Positions 41,275 through 47,678 of a stretch of 64,000 nt of DNA are shown here, in pieces. The notes beneath the pieces are model-generated. The model was given only the letters and a program-made list of their open reading frames with translations, had not been told where the DNA came from and made no database searches. A program made the position numbers and the translations under genes. Source of the stretch: a virus; IMG/VR virus record IMGVR_UViG_3300025098_000013, positions 62,001-126,000 of that record, one strand, 5' to 3'. Positions within the stretch are counted from its first letter, which is position 1; each line of letters opens with the position of its first letter.

Positions 41275-41478
41275 ATGGAAGAATTTGGTTATAGAAAGTC
41301 TCTATTGGATAGAGATAACATTGACTTGTTTATAGTAGATGATGAAAATCAAGAAATTATAGCCGAAGTGTTGTTGGAAGAAAACGGATGGGTTGATACA
41401 CCAACGAACTCAGCTGAATTACCTAAACTACAACCTTGGCAAGAAGAGATACTGAATAAAGAAATAACTCATGACTAG
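41275..41478 (+). CDS. hypothetical acidic protein (67 aa)
   Basis: MEEFGYRKSLLDRDNIDLF, acidic. Overlaps the next gene by eight bases. Not recognised. Confidence 0.5.
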   Translation: MEEFGYRKSLLDRDNIDLFIVDDENQEIIAEVLLEENGWVDTPTNSAELPKLQPWQEEILNKEITHD

Positions 41479-41785
41479 CGAAAAGAAATACTATGCTGTT
41501 GTTAAAGTTCGTAAAGCTGAACTTATAAGACCAACCGAGTCACAACTTATGTCGTATTATATGGACTATGGATATAATAATGTAGATGAGGTAGTAGATG
41601 ATTATGGTAGTCTTGAGGAAGTGTTACGTGAATGGTACAATAATACGAATTACTTAAATGAGTTCACTGAACACCAACAACAATCTAACATATTTGGAAT
41701 TGATTGGGATTCCGAATGGGAGCAGGTTGATATAATTGAAAAAGAGAATTGGGAGTCTATATACAATAGTACATATGTTTCTTAG
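41471..41785 (+). CDS. hypothetical protein (104 aa)
   Basis: MTSEKKYYAVVKVRKAELI, acidic and Asn/Tyr-rich. Not recognised. Confidence 0.5.
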   Translation: MTSEKKYYAVVKVRKAELIRPTESQLMSYYMDYGYNNVDEVVDDYGSLEEVLREWYNNTNYLNEFTEHQQQSNIFGIDWDSEWEQVDIIEKENWESIYNSTYVS

Positions 41786-41981
41786 TTTATTAAAATGGTA
41801 TGTCATAGTTGGTGTTATCAATTTAGCTATAATTGATTTCTTTACCAACAAAGTATCTGAGATACGAGGTACGGCTGGTTTGAGCAATCTTGAACGAGTG
41901 GTTATACTTTGTGGTTGGCCGGTTTTCTCTACCATATTCTGGTATAATTTTATAAAATCATTTACGAAAAAAGATGACTAA
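41775..41981 (+). CDS. two-span membrane protein (68 aa)
   Basis: MFLSLLKWYVIVGVINLAI and a second segment VVILCGWPVFSTIFWYNFI. Start 41775 overlaps the previous gene end. Function unknown. Confidence 0.5.
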   Translation: MFLSLLKWYVIVGVINLAIIDFFTNKVSEIRGTAGLSNLERVVILCGWPVFSTIFWYNFIKSFTKKDD

Positions 41982-42513
41982 GACTTTTTTAGAAATAGGT
42001 TCATGTGATTTTGATACACTATCATATATGTCGTTCCATGGTTGGCATGGTGTGGTCATGGAACCTATACCAAAATACTTTAACAATATAAAGTTCGAAG
42101 AAAACATACACTATGTAAATGCAGCAATATACCCAACTGATGGGTTGGCTACTATGTATATGGCTAGCGATGAGGTTATAGAAAAAGATTCAGACTTCAA
42201 AGGTATGAGTACCTTACTCGAAAACTCTAATGTAAATCTTACTATACCGATTGAGGTTAGAACCATGTGCTTTGATACGTTGTTTAAATTAACCAATATT
42301 GATGAAATTGATTATCTAAAAATAGATACTGAGGGTTATGATGGTGAAGTACTACGTATGTTCCCATGGCACCGATGTAAACCTAAATACATAAAGTTTG
42401 AATCCGAACATCTTGTTTTAAATGGATGGGAAGCTGATATAATGGAGTTATTAAAAGTCAATGGGTATCACGTGGAGATTGATGAACGTAATTGGTACGC
42501 TATAAAACTTTAA
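41974..42513 (+). CDS. FkbM family methyltransferase (second)
   Basis: A 179-residue SAM methyltransferase: motif I KTFLEIGSCDFDTLSY, VVMEPIPKYF, and the FkbM block YLKIDTEGYDGEVLRMF. Only about a general family likeness to the one at 1495. ATGA-type overlap with the membrane protein upstream. Substrate probably a sugar, by family. Confidence 0.75.
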   Translation: MTKTFLEIGSCDFDTLSYMSFHGWHGVVMEPIPKYFNNIKFEENIHYVNAAIYPTDGLATMYMASDEVIEKDSDFKGMSTLLENSNVNLTIPIEVRTMCFDTLFKLTNIDEIDYLKIDTEGYDGEVLRMFPWHRCKPKYIKFESEHLVLNGWEADIMELLKVNGYHVEIDERNWYAIKL

Positions 42514-42564
42514 CAATTTAGTAACAATCTAATTTTGCAGTTTAAAATATTATTCGTATATTGG
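42510..42564 (+). promoter_or_regulatory. composite promoter P7
   Basis: TTAACA at 42510 and GTAACA at 42521, seven bases, TTTTG ending at 42537, 19-base spacer, TATATTGG at 42557-42564. The most diverged member of the class. Confidence 0.65.
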
Positions 42565-42586
42565 TAGAGATAAACATTGAAGAAAT

Positions 42587-42916
42587 ATGAAATATAATAA
42601 AATCACAAATGAAAAATCAGCACTTGAATTAGTTGGTAACACTTCTCTAAAGGACCGATTGATTGGTTGGAACTACAAACAACTCGTTGCCACCTTTGGT
42701 GACCCAACATTCTCAAACGAAAGTGGTGATGGTAAGATTCAAAAAGAATGGGTATTCCAACGTACCTCAGATGGTGAAATATTTACTATCTACGATTGGA
42801 AGACGTATGATACCGAATACACTACTACTATGAACTCTGATTGGAACGTTGGTGGTAAAACATATGCTGGTGATTTTGTCATTGATTTAATAACTGAACT
42901 TAAAAAGAAAAACTAA
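42587..42916 (+). CDS. hypothetical protein (109 aa)
   Basis: MKYNKITNEKSALELVGNT, alpha/beta with EWVFQRTSDGEIFTIYDW. Not recognised. Confidence 0.55.
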   Translation: MKYNKITNEKSALELVGNTSLKDRLIGWNYKQLVATFGDPTFSNESGDGKIQKEWVFQRTSDGEIFTIYDWKTYDTEYTTTMNSDWNVGGKTYAGDFVIDLITELKKKN

Positions 42917-42917
42917 T

Positions 42918-43079
42918 ATGAGTAAGTATTCATTTTATTCAATTGACGATTCGACTAAAGAATCGATTTATACGTGTGACGCATCCTCATTAGAAGAAGC
43001 ACGAAGTGTATTTGCCAAAGGTAAGTTATTAGAATTAGAGGTTTTTGATAAATTGTACTCAGTTAAAAAGTGTGGATAG
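42918..43079 (+). CDS. hypothetical protein (53 aa)
   Basis: MSKYSFYSIDDSTKESIYT, one base after the previous stop; ends one base before the glycosyltransferase ATG. Not recognised. Confidence 0.45.
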   Translation: MSKYSFYSIDDSTKESIYTCDASSLEEARSVFAKGKLLELEVFDKLYSVKKCG

Positions 43080-43080
43080 T

Positions 43081-43836
43081 ATGACGATAGATAAAGTCTA
43101 TATAATTACAATTGACCAATCCGCTGATAATTATAATAGTATCTTAAAAAGATTGAACGCGTTATCCTTACCTAATCACACAACGTACCATATAATTGAT
43201 GGTGTAAATGGTCGTGAAGAATTATCTACCGATGAACTTAGAGATAGTCATGGTGTGAGTTTCTATAAAGATTGGGTTGCCAATTCCGAATCAAATGGTA
43301 ATTCATTTTACAATAGAAATGTTACTGTTGGTGAGGCTGGTGGTATGTGTTCTCATATAAGAGTATGGGAAGATGCATATAAGAACGGACATGAAACTAT
43401 ACTGATATTAGAAGATGACTTCGAGCCCATTACGGAGTTTCCATGGGAATCATTTGATGAACTCCAAGACTATGATTGGGATTTAGCTTTCTTATCAAGA
43501 ACGTTAGTACCTAATATGGATGGGGTTAGTGATAGTAATGTGGGGTTGGCTAATTGGGTAAGTCCTGGTTATTCATATAACACACATTCATATGTAATTA
43601 CACGTGAAGGACTACGTAAGATTATAGAATATAATTTAGATACATTAAAAAATAATATAATAGTATCAGATGAATTCTTACCATCTACATACACCTATCA
43701 CCCAAGACAAGATATGCGTACTATGTTTAAACGTAATATGAACGCTATCGCACACAAGGTGAGTTTAGTTGGTCAAACTCGATTTGAATCAGCCGGCAAC
43801 TCATTAACCGAACCAATTGAAGGTATAGATTATTAA
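43081..43836 (+). CDS. GT25-like LPS glycosyltransferase
   Basis: A 251-residue protein of the glycosyltransferase 25 type, which adds sugars to lipooligosaccharide. DKVYIITIDQSADNYNSIL at the start, VTVGEAGGMCSHIRVWEDA, the acidic ILILEDDFEP, and a Tyr-rich segment SPGYSYNTHSYVIT are family marks. Start 43081 follows the previous stop; a longer frame starts at 43045. Possibly alters host LPS to block other phages. Confidence 0.75.
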   Translation: MTIDKVYIITIDQSADNYNSILKRLNALSLPNHTTYHIIDGVNGREELSTDELRDSHGVSFYKDWVANSESNGNSFYNRNVTVGEAGGMCSHIRVWEDAYKNGHETILILEDDFEPITEFPWESFDELQDYDWDLAFLSRTLVPNMDGVSDSNVGLANWVSPGYSYNTHSYVITREGLRKIIEYNLDTLKNNIIVSDEFLPSTYTYHPRQDMRTMFKRNMNAIAHKVSLVGQTRFESAGNSLTEPIEGIDY

Positions 43837-43839
43837 ATT

Positions 43840-44157
43840 ATGAATGAACAAGAACTACACAAACTATTAGAGATTCAATACCTAAAAGGTCGTATTGATG
43901 AACTACATAAAGCAATACCAACTGTAACTGATTTGAGTCGTAGTCGTAAGTTAGACCAACGATTGGATAAGTACTACAACAAGTTAAAGTCAATTGATGA
44001 GATGGCATATCACTTGTATCAAGTAGAGCATACTAATCAACAAATTTCAAAAAAGAAATCTAAAGATTTTATGAAAGAACTTTTGGAAAAAGTGATACCA
44101 CATATTAGTAATAGTGGGTTGGTGCATGAAATAGAAAATCAAATATCTAAATATTAA
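43840..44157 (+). CDS. hypothetical coiled-coil protein (105 aa)
   Basis: MNEQELHKLLEIQYLKGRI, mostly charged helix. AAATTATG start. Not recognised. Confidence 0.5.
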   Translation: MNEQELHKLLEIQYLKGRIDELHKAIPTVTDLSRSRKLDQRLDKYYNKLKSIDEMAYHLYQVEHTNQQISKKKSKDFMKELLEKVIPHISNSGLVHEIENQISKY

Positions 44158-44160
44158 GTT

Positions 44161-44535
44161 ATGTCTGAAAAGATTTATGTCCGTAAAGTAGAGACTTGGA
44201 CAATCTCATCGGCAAGTGAACCTATTGAGGTTAACGTAGAAGCGCTTCGTAAATGTGAACCCCCATACGAAGGAGACTCTGACCAAGAGTTAGTTAACTA
44301 TCTTCAAAACAACGTATTCATGGAGTATGAGTTCTACGAAAACGAAACCAACATCGAGGCGTATGGTGAAGATGCTGTTTTTGACTTGGTTATGGAAGAG
44401 GCATATGTAGACAATGAGTTCTTTGATTCACGTAATAAGGGTGAAGAGTCGAGTCTTCAGATAGGTATTCCCGATGAGGAGTGGTCAAAGTATGGTGGTT
44501 TCCAACCATTAGCAAACGGAGAATACGAATATTAA
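44161..44535 (+). CDS. hypothetical acidic protein (124 aa)
   Basis: MSEKIYVRKVETWTISSAS, strongly acidic (EFYENETNIEAYGEDAVFD). Ends eight bases before tRNA-Arg. Not recognised. Confidence 0.5.
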   Translation: MSEKIYVRKVETWTISSASEPIEVNVEALRKCEPPYEGDSDQELVNYLQNNVFMEYEFYENETNIEAYGEDAVFDLVMEEAYVDNEFFDSRNKGEESSLQIGIPDEEWSKYGGFQPLANGEYEY

Positions 44536-44543
44536 ATAGGGTA

Positions 44544-44617
44544 GGACTCGTAGCTCAGCTGGATAGAGCATCTGCCTTCTAAGCAGACGGTCATAGGTTC
44601 GAATCCTATCGGGTTCA
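44544..44617 (+). tRNA. tRNA-Arg (TCT)
   Basis: Cloverleaf with acceptor GGACTCG/CGGGTTC (two G-U pairs), D arm TAGCTCAGCTGGATAGAGCA, anticodon loop CTTCTAA, T arm GGTTCGAATCC. CCA not encoded. Reads AGA, a codon used heavily by this AT-rich phage. Confidence 0.95.
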
Positions 44618-44620
44618 CAT

Positions 44621-44704
44621 AGAGTGGGTAAAAAGTTTAGTACACCTCTGCAGGGGTAAATGTAAGTTACTATTAATAGGACTACGTATCCTAACGACTA
44701 CTCT
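44621..44704 (+). other. structured spacer with 7-bp closing stem
   Basis: AGAGTGG at 44621-44627 pairs with CTACTCT at 44698-44704 (one G-U). Inside are a hairpin around CTCTGC/AGGGG and TAGGA-CTACGTA-TCCTA. It lies exactly between tRNA-Arg and tRNA-Glu, has no canonical T arm, and may be a decayed tRNA or a structured RNA. Confidence 0.35.
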
Positions 44705-44709
44705 TATTT

Positions 44710-44781
44710 GCTCGGTTCGTCTATCGGTTAGGACCTATGGTTTTCATCCATAAAAGAGGGGTTCGATTCCCCTACCGAGTA
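44710..44781 (+). tRNA. tRNA-Glu (TTC)
   Basis: Acceptor GCTCGGT/ACCGAGT (first pair G-U), D arm GTCTATCGGTTAGGAC, anticodon loop TTTTCAT, T arm GGGGTTCGATTCCCC. No CCA encoded. Confidence 0.92.
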
Positions 44782-44785
44782 CAAT

Positions 44786-44856
44786 TGTCCGATGGTGTAA
44801 TGGCAACACTTCTGTTTTTGGTACAGACATTCAAGGTTCGAGTCCTTGTCGGATAA
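44786..44856 (+). tRNA. tRNA-Gln (TTG)
   Basis: Acceptor TGTCCGA/TCGGATA starting with U1-A72, as usual for tRNA-Gln; anticodon loop TTTTGGT within TCTGT/ACAGA; T arm AAGGTTCGAGTCCTT. Four bases after tRNA-Glu. Confidence 0.92.
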
Positions 44857-44881
44857 CTAAGTTTACTAAAGTTGAGTAGAC

Positions 44882-44889
44882 TATTTATT
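44882..44889 (+). promoter_or_regulatory. TATTTATT motif, candidate late promoter
   Basis: CTATTTATT 20 bases before ATG 44910. Confidence 0.25.
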
Positions 44890-44909
44890 TAAAATTAAAT
44901 TACAAAGTC

Positions 44910-45167
44910 ATGAGTAAAATTTCAAGAAGATTATTCCAAGCATTGGAATCAAAATATACGGCAGAGATTATGGATGCAAGAGCACGTATCTCTATCTACT
45001 TTGAAAATCCGGTAGCTATCGGAGAACACCCACAACATACTGAAGAGATTGATTTGTTAGTATCACAGTTGACTGATGCTACTGATAAACTATCTACACT
45101 ACGTGATAACTTTGGCCAAGAGTATGGTGAGTTTGATGATAACGACAAACAAGTATTAAAGGGATAA
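44910..45167 (+). CDS. conserved T4-like phage hypothetical protein (85 aa)
   Basis: MSKISRRLFQALESKYTAEI, IYFENPVAIGEHPQHTEEID and a helical C-terminus. The IGEHPQH segment is one I recognise from a small conserved protein of T4-like cyanophages and relatives. It sits inside the tRNA array. Function unknown. Confidence 0.65.
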   Translation: MSKISRRLFQALESKYTAEIMDARARISIYFENPVAIGEHPQHTEEIDLLVSQLTDATDKLSTLRDNFGQEYGEFDDNDKQVLKG

Positions 45168-45176
45168 TATCCGCTA

Positions 45177-45261
45177 GGAAGATTGGCAGAGTGGTCGATT
45201 GCACTGGTCTTGAAAACCAGCGTACAGCAATGTACCATAGGTTCGAATCCTATATCTTCCG
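45177..45261 (+). tRNA. tRNA-Ser (TGA)
   Basis: Class II tRNA: acceptor GGAAGAT/ATCTTCC, anticodon loop CTTGAAA in CTGGT/ACCAG, long variable arm GTACAGCAATGTAC, T arm ATAGGTTCGAATCCTAT, discriminator G. Confidence 0.95.
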
Positions 45262-45290
45262 CAATTCGCAGTCAAGTATTTTATATTTTA

Positions 45291-45322
45291 TTTGTTTTAT
45301 TCAAAAAATTGTTGTATATTGT
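45291..45322 (+). promoter_or_regulatory. Bacteroidota-type promoter of tRNA-like RNAs
   Basis: TTTG at 45291-45294, 20-base spacer, TATATTGT at 45315-45322. The first tRNA-like RNA begins 12 bases later, so this promoter is dedicated to the downstream RNA cluster. Confidence 0.75.
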
Positions 45323-45334
45323 ATAAACAATAAC

Positions 45335-45406
45335 GCGGGAGAAGACTTAAAAGAAAGTCGTCTATCATCCAGATAGAAGGTGTTGGGGCAGTACCAACCT
45401 CCCGCT
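45335..45406 (+). ncRNA. tRNA-shaped RNA 1, glycine-type, non-canonical loops
   Basis: Exact tRNA architecture over 72 bases: acceptor GCGGGAG/CTCCCGC, AA, D-like stem GACTT/AAGTC with loop AAAAGA, one base, anticodon-like stem TCTAT/ATAGA with loop CATCCAG (TCC in anticodon position), variable AGGT, T-like stem GTTGG/CCAAC with loop GGCAGTA, discriminator T. Invariant tRNA bases are missing: no U8, no GG in the D loop, A instead of U33, no TTC in the T loop. Glycine identity elements (G1-C72, C2-G71, C35, C36, U73) are all present. Confidence 0.75.
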
Positions 45407-45409
45407 CAA

Positions 45410-45469
45410 AGAGAATGGTTAAAGATTGGGATAAGGCCGCTCAATTTAAGCTACCGGTTATCATTCTCT
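45410..45469 (+). other. structured spacer with 8-bp closing stem
   Basis: AGAGAATG at 45410-45417 pairs perfectly with CATTCTCT at 45462-45469; inside, ATTGGG pairs with CTCAAT around a nine-base loop. It occupies the gap between the two tRNA-shaped RNAs and may be a processing element or a third structured RNA. Confidence 0.45.
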
Positions 45470-45474
45470 ATAAT

Positions 45475-45546
45475 GCGGAAGAGGAGTTAAGAGAAACTCG
45501 TTGAACATCCAGTTCAAAGATGGTGGGGCGGAGCCACCCTTCCGCT
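45475..45546 (+). ncRNA. tRNA-shaped RNA 2, glycine-type, non-canonical loops
   Basis: Same 72-base architecture as RNA 1: acceptor GCGGAAG/CTTCCGC, AG, D-like stem GAGTT/AACTC with loop AAGAGA, anticodon-like stem TTGAA/TTCAA with the identical loop CATCCAG, variable AGAT, T-like stem GGTGG/CCACC with loop GGCGGAG, discriminator T. All four stems differ from RNA 1 with compensating changes while loops stay nearly the same, which is strong evidence for the fold. Confidence 0.75.
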
Positions 45547-45552
45547 CAATAA

Positions 45553-45625
45553 GCGAAAGTAGCTCAGCTGGTAGAGCATCACCTTGCCAAGGTGGGGGTC
45601 GCGAGTTCGAATCTCGTCTTTCGCT
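45553..45625 (+). tRNA. tRNA-Gly (GCC)
   Basis: Canonical: acceptor GCGAAAG/CTTTCGC, D arm TAGCTCAGCTGGTAGAGCA, anticodon loop TTGCCAA, T arm CGAGTTCGAATCTCG, discriminator T. It lies six bases after the second tRNA-shaped RNA and is probably cotranscribed with both. Confidence 0.95.
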
Positions 45626-45637
45626 CTAAGATTCTTA

Positions 45638-45922
45638 ATGAACAAGAAAGAACACATATCTAAACTTTGGAATAAGAAAGACGTATCTGATATAATTCTG
45701 ATGATGTATACTCTTATAGAAAATACTGATTGGGATGTAACTGAGAAGAAGAAGTCATACGCTGTATTGAAGGGTATAATTGCATACACTGATAGGGGTG
45801 ATGACTTGTTATCACATCATAGAGATTACTTACACAAAGAATGGAGTGATGCTTGGGAAGACCAAATAGATAACTCAGCAAGAGAAGAAATAAAAGAGTG
45901 GTTATTAGGACCAGCACTTTAA
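45638..45922 (+). CDS. hypothetical protein (94 aa)
   Basis: MNKKEHISKLWNKKDVSDI, helical, acidic C-terminus. Start 45638 follows tRNA-Gly; a longer frame runs back through the tRNA. Not recognised. Confidence 0.55.
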   Translation: MNKKEHISKLWNKKDVSDIILMMYTLIENTDWDVTEKKKSYAVLKGIIAYTDRGDDLLSHHRDYLHKEWSDAWEDQIDNSAREEIKEWLLGPAL

Positions 45923-45929
45923 TAAGAAT

Positions 45930-46364
45930 ATGATACATTGGTTTTATGGACAGCCAGGAAGTGGTAAGACCACACTGGCTAAAGCTATGATAAGTAACTC
46001 ACCTCAATTGGAGTTTAAGAAACACATACATATTGATGGTGATGAAATGAGAACTATCTTTAATAATAAAGATTACTCAAAAGAAGGTAGGTTGAATAAC
46101 TTACGTAATGTTAATAATATAGCAAGATTCTTAGAATACAAAGGGTACGATGTATTCGTATCAGTTGTTGCTCCTTACAATGATATACGTGATGAGCTAA
46201 GGGATTTAGATATTAATTACTATTACGTACATACAACTGAAACGAGGGGTCGTGAAGATTACTTTGCGTCTGATTTTGAATTCAACGACTCTGATATTAA
46301 AATTAACACAACAAACAAATCAGTTACTGAATCATTAAATGAAGTATTCACTATTCATAGGTAG
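45930..46364 (+). CDS. cysC: adenylylsulfate kinase-like protein
   Basis: A 144-residue P-loop kinase: MIHWFYGQPGSGKTTLAKA (Walker A), HIDGDEMRTIF, the APS-kinase block DYSKEGRLNNLRNVNNIAR and VFVSVVAPYNDIRDE. APS kinase phosphorylates adenylylsulfate to PAPS, the donor for sulfotransferases such as the one at 20584. It is shorter than CysC (about 200), so a related nucleotide or polynucleotide kinase is possible. It overlaps the nucleotidyltransferase gene by 26 bases. Confidence 0.7.
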   Translation: MIHWFYGQPGSGKTTLAKAMISNSPQLEFKKHIHIDGDEMRTIFNNKDYSKEGRLNNLRNVNNIARFLEYKGYDVFVSVVAPYNDIRDELRDLDINYYYVHTTETRGREDYFASDFEFNDSDIKINTTNKSVTESLNEVFTIHR

Positions 46365-46689
46365 GTGGCAACCATGGCACGAAGGTCATCAATGGTTAAT
46401 TGACCAAGAGTTAAATAAAGGTAATAACGTTTGTCTTGCTATACGAGATGTGGAGGTTGATGAGAATAACCCATGGACCGCTAAACGTATACAAATGAGA
46501 TTGGGTCACATTCACTACGACTTGATAACTCAAGGTAGAATTAAAACTGTTATTATTCCTGACATACAATCGGTTAACTATGGTAGAGGTGTGGGTTATG
46601 ACATAAATGAACACGTGCCACCACAAGAGGTATCCGACATATCAGCTACTAAGATTCGAGAACAAATGAAAAAAGATGGTAAGTTATAA
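46339..46689 (+). CDS. cytidylyltransferase-like nucleotidyltransferase
   Basis: A 116-residue HxGH-superfamily protein: LFIGRWQPWHEGHQWLID, NPWTAKRIQMRL, and ISATKIREQMKKDG in the ISxTxIR position. The family transfers an AMP or CMP group to small phosphates (NMN adenylyltransferase, glycerol-3-phosphate cytidylyltransferase). Coupled to an APS-kinase-like gene, it may supply an activated substrate, but ATP sulfurylase activity is only a guess. Confidence 0.7.
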   Translation: MKYSLFIGRWQPWHEGHQWLIDQELNKGNNVCLAIRDVEVDENNPWTAKRIQMRLGHIHYDLITQGRIKTVIIPDIQSVNYGRGVGYDINEHVPPQEVSDISATKIREQMKKDGKL

Positions 46690-47075
46690 TGGAATTAATA
46701 TCAACACATCCAGTTAAGAAATCTGATTTAGGATTTCATGCTAATCTATTTGGTGGTAAGTTACTTGCTTGGTTAGATGCAGCTGGGGCTGCGTTTGCAT
46801 CTCAAGTATGTGACACTCCACGAGTCGTTACTATTAAGATAGACGAGTGTTTATTTAAACGACCAGCACGTGAGGGTCAGTTAATTAAGATATATGGTAG
46901 TGTTGCTGAGATAGGGACCACTTCGGTTACATTGTATATGGAAGCAAGAGCACATAACGTATACTCAGGTAATCAATCAGTTATACTATCTACAAACATA
47001 AAATTCGTAAGGGTAGATGAAAATGGTGATTCAATACCTATATCGGATAGAGTTCGTGATAAATTTAAAAAATAG
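46689..47075 (+). CDS. acyl-CoA thioesterase (hotdog fold)
   Basis: A 128-residue hotdog protein of the YciA/BFIT-like acyl-CoA thioesterase type, hydrolysing acyl-CoA to free acid and CoA. HANLFGGKLLAWLDAAGAAF carries the usual Asn/Gly catalytic helix start, followed by VTIKIDECLFKRPAREGQL and ILSTNIKFVRVD. Start overlaps the preceding stop. An auxiliary metabolic gene, rare in phages; a role in host lipid change is an inference. Confidence 0.8.
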   Translation: MELISTHPVKKSDLGFHANLFGGKLLAWLDAAGAAFASQVCDTPRVVTIKIDECLFKRPAREGQLIKIYGSVAEIGTTSVTLYMEARAHNVYSGNQSVILSTNIKFVRVDENGDSIPISDRVRDKFKK

Positions 47076-47102
47076 ATGTTGATAACTTTGTGGATAACTT
47101 AG

Positions 47103-47110
47103 TATTTATA
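47103..47110 (+). promoter_or_regulatory. TATTTATA motif, candidate late promoter
   Basis: AGTATTTATAC just before ATG 47112, preceded by TTGATAACTTTGTGGATAACTT with another DnaA-box-like word at 47089-47097. Confidence 0.25.
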
Positions 47111-47111
47111 C

Positions 47112-47246
47112 ATGATGAAAAAAACAAAAGACACATTACAAAAAAAAGAGTTTACCATTCAAGAGATATGGCAGGCTATGCGTGGTAATGTACATAAAAG
47201 TAAAAAACAATATACGCGTAAGGCTAAACATAAGAAAAACTTATAG
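47112..47246 (+). CDS. small basic phage protein (44 aa)
   Basis: MMKKTKDTLQKKEFTIQEI ending HKSKKQYTRKAKHKKNL. The Lys-rich KKxYxRKxKHKK tail is a pattern common in small T4-like phage proteins. Probably nucleic-acid binding. Confidence 0.5.
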   Translation: MMKKTKDTLQKKEFTIQEIWQAMRGNVHKSKKQYTRKAKHKKNL

Positions 47247-47259
47247 TTTGCGTTACATC

Positions 47260-47289
47260 GTTAGTGATTTCTAAGTCACTAACTTTCTT
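47260..47289 (+). terminator. probable intrinsic terminator
   Basis: GTTAGTGA at 47260-47267 pairs perfectly with TCACTAAC at 47276-47283, followed by TTTCTTATTT. A second hairpin (TTTAGA/TCTAAA) follows at 47290-47308. Confidence 0.55.
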
Positions 47290-47330
47290 ATTTAGATTCG
47301 TTCTAAATTTAAGATTAATTCAAATACTTC

Positions 47331-47361
47331 TTGGCATTTCGGATTTTTATTCGTATCTTTA
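47331..47361 (+). promoter_or_regulatory. Bacteroidota-type promoter
   Basis: CTTGG with TTG at 47331-47333, 20-base spacer, TATCTTTA at 47354-47361. It drives 47397. Confidence 0.65.
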
Positions 47362-47396
47362 CATAGTAAAGAGAGATAATTAATAAAGAATAAAAA

Positions 47397-47582
47397 ATGA
47401 AAAAATCAATCAACGTAAGTCAAGAGAATTCAAAAATGTTAGGTGGTAAGTTATATATCACCGGTTTGAAAATGTCAAGATTGGGAGCCAAACTCTCAGA
47501 GTCTATCGTCAAGGGTAATACAATCAATCACCCTACAATGGGTCTAATGTATGAATACAATGGTCCTTACTCTCGCAAGTAA
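47397..47582 (+). CDS. hypothetical protein (61 aa)
   Basis: MKKSINVSQENSKMLGGKL, basic, beta-rich. Single-gene unit between two promoters. Not recognised. Confidence 0.55.
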   Translation: MKKSINVSQENSKMLGGKLYITGLKMSRLGAKLSESIVKGNTINHPTMGLMYEYNGPYSRK

Positions 47583-47599
47583 AATAGTTTCAGAAAACT

Positions 47600-47655
47600 T
47601 TAACAATTTCTTAACATTAGGAACTTGTTTATATCGAATATATTCACTACTTTAG
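47600..47655 (+). promoter_or_regulatory. composite promoter P8
   Basis: TTAACA at 47600 and 47611, seven bases, CTTG at 47624-47627, 20-base spacer, TACTTTAG at 47648-47655. It drives the CobT-like gene. Confidence 0.85.
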
Positions 47656-47678
47656 TATAGTAATAAGAAATGAGAAGT

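Noticed and set aside
47089-47097. Third TGTGGATAA word as another origin element
   Set aside because: Single copy, not in the GTTATTAACA-N6 arrangement and at a gene boundary; could be chance in AT-rich sequence.
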